Assembly (NCBI GenBank): GCA_963665575.2
Contig: CAXXDW010000006.1
Coordinates: forward strand, 1,302,001 to 1,366,000
DNA from: Rariloculus sp963665575
GTDB lineage: Bacteria; Pseudomonadota; Gammaproteobacteria; Steroidobacterales; Rariloculaceae
Direction of reading: 5' to 3'
DNA length: 64,000 nt
Shown here: one piece after another, positions 25,357 to 34,361 of the stretch
How positions within the stretch are numbered: the stretch's first letter is position 1
Layout of the letters: the number at the start of each line of letters is the position of its first letter
Program-made: the position numbers and the translations under genes
The notes under the pieces: generated by a model
Seen by the model: only the letters and a program-made list of their open reading frames with translations
Told to the model about the DNA's origin: nothing
Database searches by the model: none

Positions 25357-25833
25357 ATGAGACGACTGAACAACTCGCTTCCGCTTGTGCTGACCGCCGG
25401 TATCCTCACGGTGACCGCGGTCAACGCTCACCATTCGTTCACCCAGTTCGATCGCAGCAGGGAGTATCTGCAGACCGGTACGGTCGTTCGCTGGGCGTTC
25501 AACAACCCGCACTCCTGGCTCTATCTCAACATCGCCGATGAACAGGGCAACGAGACGCTCTGGAGCTTCGAGGGTTCCGGCCCGGTTTCGCTGATCAATC
25601 GCGGAATAACCGGCAGCACCTTCGAGCCCGGCGACACGCTGACGTTCATGTACTGCCCGATGGTCGACGGGCGCAACGGCGGTCACCTGGGCTGGGTTCA
25701 GCTTGCGGACGGCAGCTTCATCAATCCGAGCGACGGCGGTTGCAACGGCAACGACGAGAACATCGAGCGCTGGAAGGGGTGGCTCGAGCAGGGCTTCACG
25801 TCCAATCTGGACGCACAAGCAACCGGTCAGTAG
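25357..25833 (+). CDS. DUF6152-family secreted protein (copy 2)
   Basis: A 158-residue protein with signal peptide (about residues 1-24) and the mature start AHHSFTQFD, followed by GTVVRWAFNNPHSWLYLN, the family hallmark. Its C-terminus is extended by about 25 residues relative to copy 1, ending NDENIERWKGWLEQGF, and this extension resembles that of copy 4 at 49969 (VIERWQTNGWLES). A strong GAAGGAG ribosome site lies just before the ATG, inside the tail of the preceding gene's operon. Function unknown. Confidence 0.75.
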   Translation: MRRLNNSLPLVLTAGILTVTAVNAHHSFTQFDRSREYLQTGTVVRWAFNNPHSWLYLNIADEQGNETLWSFEGSGPVSLINRGITGSTFEPGDTLTFMYCPMVDGRNGGHLGWVQLADGSFINPSDGGCNGNDENIERWKGWLEQGFTSNLDAQATGQ

Positions 25834-25834
25834 C

Positions 25835-25855
25835 CAGGGGGGCGAAAGCCCCCTG
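25835..25855. terminator. GC hairpin between convergent genes
   Basis: A seven-base stem CAGGGGG / CCCCCTG around a GAAA-containing loop lies just past the DUF6152 stop at 25833 and before the peroxiredoxin stop at 25891. No T-run follows on either strand, so it may act in a factor-dependent way. Position supports a shared terminator. Confidence 0.5.
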
Positions 25856-25890
25856 CTCCAGAGGCCGGATTCAGGCCGAATATGCGGCCT

Positions 25891-26457
25891 TTACAGTCCC
25901 TGCACGCTCTCGAGCGACAGTTGGACGTTTTCGATCGGGGATACGCCGCCGATCGTTTCGGCGATCTGCCCGTCCGACGTCACGATGAAGGTCGTGCGCT
26001 CGGCGAAGTCGTGGTCGATCTCGACGCCGCGCGTATCGGTCATTCCCGGGCGGCCTTCGCGGACCATGAGGTCGTAGGAACGCGCGATGTCGCCCGTCGC
26101 GTCGGATGCGACCGGAAGCTTGCCGGCGCAATATTCCGGATCGGCGGAGAAGTCGTTGAGCCGCTCGATGCTATCGAGCGAAACGCCGATGATGCTGGCG
26201 CCCGCGGCCTGGAACTGTTCGATGTTTTCGGCGAACTCGCGCGCCTGGATATTGCAGCCTTGCGTGTAGGCGGAAGGATAGAAATAGACCACGACCGGCC
26301 CCGCGTCGAGCGCTTCTCGCAGCGAGAAGTCGAAGGCCTCTCCGGCCAGGGAGGCTCTCGCCTCGAAGAGCGGCGCTTCGTCGCCGGCGTTGAGTGCGGC
26401 AAGTGCCGGAACGGCAAGTGCGGCAGAGCCAAGGACAGCAAATAGCGTTTTCTTCAT
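25891..26457 (-). CDS. Exported peroxiredoxin, PrxQ/BCP-like
   Basis: A 188-residue thiol peroxidase-fold protein with a signal peptide (about residues 1-22, VPALAAL). The peroxidatic site is YFYPSAYTQGCNIQA, with Cys68 aligned to the catalytic Cys of bacterioferritin-comigratory protein. The nearby resolving Cys of many BCPs (five residues later) is replaced by Arg; the only other obvious Cys is in PEYCAGKL, so the mechanism would be 1-Cys or use a distant partner. It probably reduces hydroperoxides in the periplasm. The next in-frame ATG, at 26469, would add four residues. It is the only redox gene inside the DUF6152 cluster. Confidence 0.82.
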   Translation of the reverse strand: MKKTLFAVLGSAALAVPALAALNAGDEAPLFEARASLAGEAFDFSLREALDAGPVVVYFYPSAYTQGCNIQAREFAENIEQFQAAGASIIGVSLDSIERLNDFSADPEYCAGKLPVASDATGDIARSYDLMVREGRPGMTDTRGVEIDHDFAERTTFIVTSDGQIAETIGGVSPIENVQLSLESVQGL

Positions 26458-26550
26458 CGTTTTGCCCATCGTTGTGTGGTTTTTGCAAGTGACCTCACGG
26501 CCAGCGTGAATCCTGACGGTTACGAGGCGCGCGCGCAAGTGCGCCGGATG

Positions 26551-27741
26551 TCAGCCACGCGGCCCGAGTTCGGTGTCGTCCTCGAGCGTGAGGTCCTGGC
26601 AAAGCTCCGGGTTGTAGCCGAGTTCGGCGACGTCGAGCGCGTCCATGCCCGTCAGGGGCTCGGTCCAGTAGAGCGCGTCCTCGGCCGTGTATTCGCGCCG
26701 CAACTCAGTCGTTTCCGGATCGAAGCGGAACCGTTCGACGACGTGAAGCTGCCCGCTGTGAGGCGTGCGCCGCCGAAAAAGTCCCTCCTCGAATCCGACC
26801 GTGTCGACGACGAGCACGTCGTCGTCCCAGCGGCCGATCGAGTGGCCTGTGCGGCTCGGTACGATGTCGGCCGGATGCTCGTCCATGTTCATGTCGATCG
26901 TGCGTTCGAGCCCGAGACGGCCGTACTGCAGCAGGATCGTGTCCACGCGCTGGGTGATCCGGTTGATCGGTTCGCCGGACCAGTCGGCAATGATGCTCGT
27001 CGTCACGCACGAGCGCGCATAGCGATCCTCGTCGGCCAGGGCCTCGAGCGCATCGAGACCGGCTTCGGTCAGCCAATCCGGTGTGGGGAAATTGAAGCGC
27101 CCGCGTTCTTCCTCGGTGCCGGCGGCACGTGCCTGTGCTTCGGGGGTGCCGCGCGCCCCGGGAATCGCGCGTTGACCGTCGGGGACTCCGCCCACGCCGA
27201 ATTCGTCGGCCTGGCTCAACGGCACGAGCGTGCCGAGTTGACCGCGCGGATCCGTCATCACGCGCTGCTCGGTCGCCCAGTCGCCTGAAATGTTCGGTTC
27301 GCCGTTGGCGAGCCTGAGCGGCCGTTCGCCTTCCTCGGCGGGCGCGGGCGGCAAGATCTGCCCGTAGCGATCGAGGCTGCTGCCGTCGTCGAAGATGACC
27401 GTGCTCACATAGCAGGAATATGGGTCGTCGCGATCCGGAGAGCCGGTGATCGTGACCTCCTCGCCGACCGGAAAGAGATCCGGCGTCCAGCCGGAACGGC
27501 GCAGCGTATTGGCCGAACGCATCTCGCAGCGGAAGGCCACGACTTCGCCGTCGTCCTGCACCACATCGAGGTAGAGCCAGGAATGCGGGTTGACGAAGGC
27601 AAGGTCGGTGACCGTGCCCGTCAGTTCAATATCCTCGTCCATCACGAACGTGCCGAAACCATGGTGCGCGAGCGCGGACGGCGCGCCGGCGGCCATTGGG
27701 ACAAGCGTCGCCAGAAAGGCAGCGATTCGAATCACACGCAT
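26551..27741 (-). CDS. Fusion of DUF6152 domain to its partner family
   Basis: A 396-residue exported protein. Residues 1-25 are a signal peptide ending ALAHH; residues 26-130 are a DUF6152 domain with HHGFGTFVMDE and GTVTDLAFVNPHSWLYLDV. Residues 150-396 match the second secreted family, with GHSIGRWDDDVLVVDTVGFEEG and RRTPHSGQLHVVERFRFDPE. The fusion joins in one chain what are adjacent separate genes at 22594/23059 and 24353/25357, strong evidence that the two domains cooperate. It is transcribed away from the formyltransferase-like gene. The molecular role is unknown. Confidence 0.75.
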   Translation of the reverse strand: MRVIRIAAFLATLVPMAAGAPSALAHHGFGTFVMDEDIELTGTVTDLAFVNPHSWLYLDVVQDDGEVVAFRCEMRSANTLRRSGWTPDLFPVGEEVTITGSPDRDDPYSCYVSTVIFDDGSSLDRYGQILPPAPAEEGERPLRLANGEPNISGDWATEQRVMTDPRGQLGTLVPLSQADEFGVGGVPDGQRAIPGARGTPEAQARAAGTEEERGRFNFPTPDWLTEAGLDALEALADEDRYARSCVTTSIIADWSGEPINRITQRVDTILLQYGRLGLERTIDMNMDEHPADIVPSRTGHSIGRWDDDVLVVDTVGFEEGLFRRRTPHSGQLHVVERFRFDPETTELRREYTAEDALYWTEPLTGMDALDVAELGYNPELCQDLTLEDDTELGPRG

Positions 27742-27868
27742 CCTCTTCTCTCCTGTGCCGGTCTCCCGTCTCGCGATAGTAGTCCCTTATGGGTACCGAA
27801 TCGAGCGCGCGGCCATGGACTGCTAAACTGGCGCGCCATTTGGTGCCGCAACAGGGAGGACGGGGTCA

Positions 27869-28786
27869 ATGCGCCTGATCGTGAACGGCCAGCAGGCTTT
27901 CGGCAAGAGCGTGCTCGAAGGGCTTCTCAATCGCTCCGAGGAGGTCGTGGGCGTGTACTGTGCGCCCGACAAGCCCGGCGCGCGCCCGGACCCGCTCAAG
28001 GAGACGGCGCTCGAGCACGGTCTGCCCGTGCTGCAGCCCGCGTCCTACCGCGGCGAAGAGGTCTGGGAACAGATGGCATCGCTCGAGCCCGATCTCTGCG
28101 TCATGGCCTATGTGACGCTTTTCGTGCCGCAGCAGGCGCTCGACATCCCGACTCACGGCACGATCCAGTACCACCCGTCGCTGCTGCCCCGGCACCGCGG
28201 GCCGAGCTCGATCAACTGGCCGATCATCTGGGGCGAGGCCGAGACGGGGCTTACGATCTTCTGGCCCGACGACGGTCTCGACGAGGGGCCGATCCTGCTG
28301 CAGAAGACCGTGGCGATCGGCGACGACGACACGCTCGGCTCGCTGTATTTCAATCACCTGTATCCGATGGGCGTTGCAGCGATGCTCGAGGGCGTCGATC
28401 TCGTGCGAGCCGGCGGTGCGCCGCGCATCGAGCAGGACCACGGTCAGGCGACCTACGAAGGCTGGTGTCGCCGCGACCTCGTCCGGATCAACTGGCACAT
28501 GCCGCAGCAGACGGTCTGGAACCTGATACGCGGTGCGAATCCGCAGCCCGGCGCCTGGTCGACGTTCGAGGGCGAGCCCGTCAGCATCTACGATTCAGTC
28601 AAGGCGCCCGAGGCCCTGAGCGTGCAGCCCGGCCAGGTGACGGCCGTGGACGATGATTCCGTGACCGTGGCCACGGCCGACGGTCAGCTTCGGCTGCTCA
28701 AGGTTCGACCGTCCGGTAGCGGCAAGGTCGGCGCCGGAGAATGGGCCGCGACGGCCGGTATCAGGAAGGGAGCGCGGTTCACCTGA
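27869..28786 (+). CDS. Formyl-THF hydrolase/formyltransferase-like protein
   Basis: A 305-residue protein resembling the N-terminal hydrolase domain of 10-formyltetrahydrofolate dehydrogenase and, more distantly, methionyl-tRNA formyltransferase. The formyltransferase core YHPSLLPRHRGPSSINW (His102) and IFWPDDGLDEGPILLQ (Asp138) align with the catalytic His and Asp of the animal enzyme at a constant offset of four. Residues 200-300 match the FMT C-terminal subdomain (RINWHMPQQTVWNLIRGANPQPGAWS). No aldehyde dehydrogenase domain follows, so it would either hydrolyse 10-formyl-THF to formate or transfer the formyl group to an amine. Three THF-dependent demethylases in the same window make the C1 link attractive; this is inference. 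Confidence 0.78.
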   Translation: MRLIVNGQQAFGKSVLEGLLNRSEEVVGVYCAPDKPGARPDPLKETALEHGLPVLQPASYRGEEVWEQMASLEPDLCVMAYVTLFVPQQALDIPTHGTIQYHPSLLPRHRGPSSINWPIIWGEAETGLTIFWPDDGLDEGPILLQKTVAIGDDDTLGSLYFNHLYPMGVAAMLEGVDLVRAGGAPRIEQDHGQATYEGWCRRDLVRINWHMPQQTVWNLIRGANPQPGAWSTFEGEPVSIYDSVKAPEALSVQPGQVTAVDDDSVTVATADGQLRLLKVRPSGSGKVGAGEWAATAGIRKGARFT

Positions 28787-30302
28787 GAAGCTCCACGACC
28801 GCGTCTGACACCTCGTCGACCCGGCCGTCGATCCCGTCCAGCGCGGCGTCGAGCGGCGATCTCCCGAGTGCGTCGACGACATCGACCTCGGCGCCGTTGT
28901 CGATCAGGAAATCGACAACGCGCGGCCAGCCCAAGCGAATGGCGCCGTAGAGTGCTGTTTGCCCTTCGCGGTCCGTCATCGAGTTTCTGCGGGCGATGCG
29001 CGCCGTTCGACTGTGAATGTCGGTGACCCTGGCGTTGATGTCGGCGCCCTCCGCCAGCAGGACTTCGAGCATCGCGATTACGCGCGACTCGACATCGCCG
29101 CGGAAGTTGATCCGCCGGTCGCTGCGCGAGACGCCCATGCCGGCCGCGCCCATGAGCGGCGTGACGCCCATGACGTTCGGCAGGTCCACGAGCGCGCCGT
29201 GATCGAGCAGCGCGCGCACGGTTTCGGTGTCGTGGCCGATGGCGGCGCGCAGCAGCGGCGTCGCACCCGTCGTCAGGAGATTGTCCCGAAAGCGGCTGCT
29301 GTTGCCGCCGCGGCCCGGGCGCAGCATGTTGAGCTGGGGGTTCGGGTCCACGCCCGCGTCCAGCAGCATGCGGACGATGTCCCGCGGTGTCGTCCCGTCG
29401 GCGATCACGGGCATGGCGGGGCCCGTGTTCGCGCCGCTGTAGGAACTCATGTCGACCGCCGCATAGAGCGGTGTGCGTCCCCACCAGTCCCAGACATGCG
29501 GGTTCGCGCCGTTCTCGAGCAGCAGCCTCGCCGTGTCGTAGCTGAAGTTGTCGAAGGCCACGAGCACCGGCGTCACCCCGTCGGGGTTCGGCTGGTTCAC
29601 GTCGGCGCCGGCCGCAACGATGGCTGCCGCGCAGGCCGTGCAGCGCGAACGCGCGGCGTACAGCAACGCGGTCAGCCCGCCGGTCGGCCGGTACTGCGCG
29701 CGCGGTTCGGAGGTGATCTGCGTCGACCAGTCATGCGCGAGCGCCTGGACGTTGACCTCGGCGCCGTTGTCGATGAGGAACCCGACGACATCCGCTGCCT
29801 GTGCATCCGCCGCCCACATGAGCGCCGTCTGGCCACGCCAGGTTTCGCGTGCATTGACATCGGCGCCGTGCCGCAGGAGCAGTTCGGCGACCTCGAGCGA
29901 GCCCGCGCGAGCGCTCAGCATCAGCGCCGTCTGCCCGTCCTCGTTCGGCGCCTCGACGTCGGCCCCGGCATCGAGCAGCATTTCGACGAGTTCGATATTC
30001 GCGGTCTTGACGGCCTCGCCGAGCGGGCTTGAGCCGTAACGGTTCGTGACGTCCGGCTGCGCCCCGTTGGCGAGCAGCGCCTGCACGAGTTCGGGATCGA
30101 GCCGGTAGACGGCCCAGTGCAGCGGCGTCGTGCCGTCGCCCTGAGCCGCGTTGACCTCGGCGCCGTCCCGGATCGCCTCGATCGCCGCGTCGCGGTCGCC
30201 GCTCCGGATCAGTTGCGCGAGCGCGTCGTCGGCCGAGGCGGGACCTGCGGCGAGCAGGAGTCCGCTCATCCAGATTGCCGGGATTCCGGTTCGGATCGCC
30301 AT
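28779..30302 (-). CDS. Secreted ankyrin-repeat protein, cassette copy 1
   Basis: A 507-residue protein with a signal peptide (about residues 1-24) and about eleven ankyrin repeats covering nearly all of the mature chain, for example GQTALMLSARAGSLEVAELLLRHGADVN. Ankyrin arrays bind protein partners; none is known here. Its 3' end overlaps the formyltransferase-like gene by eight bases, convergently. It is the last gene of a minus-strand cassette with DUF1592 and DUF1552 genes. A second ankyrin gene heads the copy at 41673. Export makes a cytoplasmic host-effector role less likely than a periplasmic scaffold. Confidence 0.85.
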   Translation of the reverse strand: MAIRTGIPAIWMSGLLLAAGPASADDALAQLIRSGDRDAAIEAIRDGAEVNAAQGDGTTPLHWAVYRLDPELVQALLANGAQPDVTNRYGSSPLGEAVKTANIELVEMLLDAGADVEAPNEDGQTALMLSARAGSLEVAELLLRHGADVNARETWRGQTALMWAADAQAADVVGFLIDNGAEVNVQALAHDWSTQITSEPRAQYRPTGGLTALLYAARSRCTACAAAIVAAGADVNQPNPDGVTPVLVAFDNFSYDTARLLLENGANPHVWDWWGRTPLYAAVDMSSYSGANTGPAMPVIADGTTPRDIVRMLLDAGVDPNPQLNMLRPGRGGNSSRFRDNLLTTGATPLLRAAIGHDTETVRALLDHGALVDLPNVMGVTPLMGAAGMGVSRSDRRINFRGDVESRVIAMLEVLLAEGADINARVTDIHSRTARIARRNSMTDREGQTALYGAIRLGWPRVVDFLIDNGAEVDVVDALGRSPLDAALDGIDGRVDEVSDAVVELLR

Positions 30303-30383
30303 CGTCTCATCCTGCTCCCGTCGGATTGCCGCTAACGCTGCCGGTCGCTCACCCGGTGCCCGGCGGCGCCGTCCCGCCAGGCC

Positions 30384-31730
30384 CTACACGCCCGCGATCT
30401 CGCCCGTGCTGTCGGCGAAGCTCTGCATTTCGAGCCCGACCTTGTTGAGCACCGTGAGATGCAGGTTCGAAAGCGTCGTACGCTCCGGCAGATCGATGTG
30501 CCGGCCGCCCGCGAGCGTGCCCGCGCCGCCGCCGACGAGGATCGTCGGCAACGGGTAGTTGTTGTGCCGGTCGCTGTTGCTCATGTTCGAGCCGTACATG
30601 AGCAGCGAGTTGTCGAACAGCGAGCCCTCGCCGTCGGGGATGGAATCGAGCTTCGCGACGAAGTCCGCGAAACGCTCGACGTGGTAGCGCTGGATCCGGG
30701 CGAGCTTCAGCAGCCGGTCGACGTTGTTCGCATGGTGCGAAAGCGGATGGAACGCATCGGAGACGCCAATGTGGTTGTACGTCCGGTTTGTGCCTTCGGC
30801 CACCATGATGTACGACGCGACGCGCGTGAGGTCCGCCTGGTAGGCGAGTGCGATGAGATCGAACATGAGCCTGACCTGCTCGTCGAAGGAGTCGAGCTCG
30901 CCGATCGGCGCCTCGGGCACTTCGATGGCGGACAGGTCGCGCTGTTCGGCAAGCTCGACGCGCCGCTCGATCTCGCGCACGGTATCGAGGTAGTCGCCGA
31001 GCAATGCGCGGTCGCTCGCGCTGAGCCGCCGCTGCAAGGCATGGGTGCGCTCGGAGATCAGGTCGAGGATGCTCCGGGTCTGCCGCGCGATCGCCTCGCG
31101 TTCCTCGGGCGTGTCGCCTTCGCCGAAGAGCTGCGCGAACACCTTGCGCGGATTGAATTCCATCGGCAAGGGCGTCGAGCCATTGCGAAACGACAGCGTC
31201 GAGCTGTAGTAGCAGGCGCCGCCGCCCGAGCAGGCCGCAACCTGGATCGTGGTTTCGGACGCGACCTCGAGCGAGGGCAGCGCGGTACTTTGGCCGATGT
31301 GCCCGGCGATGATCTGGTCGATGGTCGGCGCCATGCTCGCGCCGCGCTGGCCCTGATCCGGTGCGATGCCGCTGAGCCAGGTCGCCGGTGTCGTGGTATG
31401 TACGGTGTTTCGAGCGGCCTTGTTCTCGAGGTAGCCGAACGATGTCAGCTTGTGCTTGTAGTCCTCGAGCGGCTCGAGGATCGGGCTCAGTGTGAAGTCG
31501 GCGCCGGAGCCGCTCGGCGTCCAGTGATCGAGCTCGGCGCCGTGAGCCGTGTTCCACATGATTGCGCCATGCGGGATGTAGAAGAAGCCGGCGCGCAGCT
31601 TCGGCGCGGCGGCGGTCTGGGCAAGGGCGGTCGCTGCCGGGATCATCGCATCGAGCAGCGGCAGCCCGACCGATACGCCGGCGCCCTTGAGCAGAGTTCT
31701 TCGGGACAGGTGCTTCTTCGTGAGATACAT
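30384..31730 (-). CDS. DUF1552 protein, cassette copy 1
   Basis: A 448-residue protein with a twin-arginine signal (SRRTLLKGAGVSVGLPLLDAM), so it is exported folded. The rest matches the DUF1552 family, with the late YGSNMSNSDRHNNYPLPTILVGGGAGTL typical of it and of distantly related alkaline-phosphatase-like DUF1501 proteins. It lies 14 bases after a DUF1592 cytochrome on the same strand. Such pairs are common in planctomycetes and myxobacteria and occur in some gammaproteobacteria; the substrate is unknown. A closely similar pair lies at 37903-41676. Confidence 0.85.
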   Translation of the reverse strand: MYLTKKHLSRRTLLKGAGVSVGLPLLDAMIPAATALAQTAAAPKLRAGFFYIPHGAIMWNTAHGAELDHWTPSGSGADFTLSPILEPLEDYKHKLTSFGYLENKAARNTVHTTTPATWLSGIAPDQGQRGASMAPTIDQIIAGHIGQSTALPSLEVASETTIQVAACSGGGACYYSSTLSFRNGSTPLPMEFNPRKVFAQLFGEGDTPEEREAIARQTRSILDLISERTHALQRRLSASDRALLGDYLDTVREIERRVELAEQRDLSAIEVPEAPIGELDSFDEQVRLMFDLIALAYQADLTRVASYIMVAEGTNRTYNHIGVSDAFHPLSHHANNVDRLLKLARIQRYHVERFADFVAKLDSIPDGEGSLFDNSLLMYGSNMSNSDRHNNYPLPTILVGGGAGTLAGGRHIDLPERTTLSNLHLTVLNKVGLEMQSFADSTGEIAGV

Positions 31731-31744
31731 GAACCTTCCCCCTG

Positions 31745-34234
31745 TCAGTCGAGCCGTGCGACGCCGCCCGGTGGCGCGGCGGCAGTACGCACGTCGTTCG
31801 CTCCGGCTTCGTGGGCAGGCGCCTGCATGCGGAATGCGTCGCTGTTCACGATTCCCGTCACGATCGCCGACAGGCGGTAATCCTGCCCGGCGGCGGCACG
31901 CACGACGGCACGGATCTGTGGCATGTCATGATACTCAAGCTCACGGCCGAGCGCGTACATCATGAGTTTCTCGGTCAGCGCCTGCACGAACTGGTCGGAC
32001 CGGGCGAGCAGGGCTCGGCGCAGTTCGACAGGTCCGTCAACGGCAAGGCCGCCGGGCAGATCCGTGCTCGCGTCGATCGGCGCATCGGCGAGCTCGTCGA
32101 AATCGCGCCACTGGCCGGTCACGGTGAAATTCTCAAGCGCAAGGCCATAGGGATCGATCACGCCGTGGCAGCCGCCACAGTTCGGCGCCTCGCGGTGCTG
32201 TTCGAGGCGAACGCGGATCGTCTTCGGCTGCTCGCCTTCGGGCGTCGTGAGGTCGGTCTCGACGTTCGGCGGCGGTGGCGCGGGCGGCGTGCCCATGAGC
32301 TTTTCCAGCACCCACGCGCCGCGCAGCACGGGCGAGGTGCGGTCGCCGTAGGACGTGCGCAGCAGCACGGCCGCCTTGCCGAGCAAGCCGCGGCGGTAGT
32401 CGTCCTCGAGCACGACGCGGCGGAACTGCGGGCCGCGCACCGAGTCGATGCCGTAGTGCTCCGCAAGCCGTTCATTGAGGAAGCTGTGATCGGCGCTGAG
32501 CAGCGTCCTGACGTTACGGTCCTCAAGCAGCACGCTGCCGATGAAAAGTTCGAGCTCGGTCGCGAAGTCCGCGCGGAGCTCGTCGCTGAAATCCGGGAAC
32601 AGGCGTTCGTCGGGTTCGACGGCCTCCAGTTCGTCGAGATTGAGCCAGCGCAGCGCGAAGCCCGTGACGAGCGCTGCGGCGCGCGGGTCGGCGAGCATGC
32701 GGCTCACCTGCGTTTCGACGACGCCGGGGTCTGCAAGGGCCCCGGAATCTGCAAGTTCGAGCAGCTCGTCGTCGGGACCCTGGCTCCACAGGAAGAACGA
32801 CAGCCGCGTGGCGAACTCGAGGTCGCTGAGCGCGTGGTGGCCCGCGCCGTCGTGGTCCTGCGGCGGTGCGATTGCACGGTACAGGAATTCGGGGCTTGCG
32901 AGAATGGCCGTCACGAGTTGCTCGACACCCGTGTCGAATGCGCCCTCGCCGCCGCCGGCGGACTCGCGGCCGGATTCGTAGAACGGCATGAGCCTGCCGA
33001 TGTCGTCCCGATCGACCGGCCGGCGGAACGCTCGCCGGGCCAGGTTGGCGGCGATGCGCTCGGCGCAGGCCCGTTCCCGGTCATTGACCTCGGGCTCGCA
33101 AATGAAGACCTTCTCCCGGCTCGCCGTGCGCGAGACGCCCGTCGGCTCGAACGGGCCGACGATCTCGATGCCGCCGATCACCCGCGGCACGCGCATCTGG
33201 CCCGAGAAACTGAAGCCCCCGTAGGGCGTGAACCCATAGATCGTGCCGTCGGTCGCCGCTTGCGAGCGCTCGATGAAGGTGACGACGACCTCGTGTGTGC
33301 CGGCCGTCACGCGCACCGGGATATTGGCGAAGCGCTGCATGAGTTCCGCCCGGGCCGGCGCACCGAAGCGATTGACGAATTCGAGGTCCTCCCTGCCGCC
33401 GAGCCGGGCGCGGAACACCTCGGTTCGATCGACGAGGACGATGAGCGTGTGTTCGGTCTCGAGCGATCGCGGGTAGAGACCGACATCGAGGTCGGTGATG
33501 TTGAAGCGGTATTCGCCGTCGGCGGGAAACACATGCGTGAACATCGTGCCGCCGCGCGTGCCGAGCGGCATGCCGTCGACATGGCCGTCCTGATCGCCTC
33601 CGGGTGGCGGGAAGTAGACGCTTGCGAGCTTGGGTCGGGTCTCGCCGACGGCCAGGCGAGCCACGGTTCTCGCGGTCCTGACGTATTGCTCGAGGAAGGC
33701 GGGCGAGACGCTCAGCGCAGCGGCGATATTGCTGAAGCCGTCGACCTCGATGTCCGTCGGCAGATACTCAGTGGCGTCGATCTCGACGCCGAGGAGGTCC
33801 CTGACCGCCGTTGCGTACTCTGTGCGGTTCAGCCGCTGGACGGGTACGTGGCCCGCCACCGGCGCCGTGCTGCCCGCGTCGATCGATGTCTCGAGCCAGG
33901 CGATGAAGCTGTCGATGTCCGACTCGTCCGGCCGCGGATTACCGGGCGGCGGCATGAGGCGCCCGCGGAGCTTGCGTACGGCCGCTTCGAAGGTTTCCGC
34001 ATGCTCCGGCACGGATTCCGGCGCCAGCCCCTCGAACACGATGCCGCCGGCGAATTCGCTGGCGTTGTGGCACTCGGTGCAGTAGGTCTCGAGCACGCTC
34101 CAGTGTTGTGTGCTGCGGTCCGTAAACGGGGCGACGTCAAAGGCGATCACCGCGGCTGCGACAATTGCGCCGGTCGCGCCAATGGTGGCCAATAGCCTTT
34201 GGGTTCGCTTGTTTGCGGGCATCCGATCAAGCAT
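31745..34234 (-). CDS. DUF1592-family c-type cytochrome, cassette copy 1
   Basis: An 829-residue protein carrying the DUF1587/1592/1588/1585 set. One transmembrane or signal segment (about residues 14-33) is followed by a heme motif CTECH at 52-56, and a second CGGCH lies near residue 695 just before IDPYGLALENF. Between them are a carbohydrate-binding-like region and the VQRLNRTEYATAVRDLLGVEIDATEYLP signature. The protein probably passes electrons in the periplasm, working with the DUF1552 partner, but no substrate is established. The start is either 34234 or the ATG four codons later; neither has a strong ribosome site. Confidence 0.85.
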   Translation of the reverse strand: MLDRMPANKRTQRLLATIGATGAIVAAAVIAFDVAPFTDRSTQHWSVLETYCTECHNASEFAGGIVFEGLAPESVPEHAETFEAAVRKLRGRLMPPPGNPRPDESDIDSFIAWLETSIDAGSTAPVAGHVPVQRLNRTEYATAVRDLLGVEIDATEYLPTDIEVDGFSNIAAALSVSPAFLEQYVRTARTVARLAVGETRPKLASVYFPPPGGDQDGHVDGMPLGTRGGTMFTHVFPADGEYRFNITDLDVGLYPRSLETEHTLIVLVDRTEVFRARLGGREDLEFVNRFGAPARAELMQRFANIPVRVTAGTHEVVVTFIERSQAATDGTIYGFTPYGGFSFSGQMRVPRVIGGIEIVGPFEPTGVSRTASREKVFICEPEVNDRERACAERIAANLARRAFRRPVDRDDIGRLMPFYESGRESAGGGEGAFDTGVEQLVTAILASPEFLYRAIAPPQDHDGAGHHALSDLEFATRLSFFLWSQGPDDELLELADSGALADPGVVETQVSRMLADPRAAALVTGFALRWLNLDELEAVEPDERLFPDFSDELRADFATELELFIGSVLLEDRNVRTLLSADHSFLNERLAEHYGIDSVRGPQFRRVVLEDDYRRGLLGKAAVLLRTSYGDRTSPVLRGAWVLEKLMGTPPAPPPPNVETDLTTPEGEQPKTIRVRLEQHREAPNCGGCHGVIDPYGLALENFTVTGQWRDFDELADAPIDASTDLPGGLAVDGPVELRRALLARSDQFVQALTEKLMMYALGRELEYHDMPQIRAVVRAAAGQDYRLSAIVTGIVNSDAFRMQAPAHEAGANDVRTAAAPPGGVARLD

Positions 34235-34361
34235 AGAACCACGCCGGGATACAGTCCAGCGGGAGGCGCCGGGTGTCGGCCGGGAGCCGGATGGTCCAAT
34301 CGTTTGACATGCCAGCCCCGACTCTTCATCTTGTCAGCCCGTTTCACGCAGCGTTGAGGGA

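Noticed and set aside
31811..34195. 794-codon plus-strand open frame opposite DUF1592 copy 1
   Set aside because: Antisense shadow of a well-supported cytochrome; no domain is recognisable.
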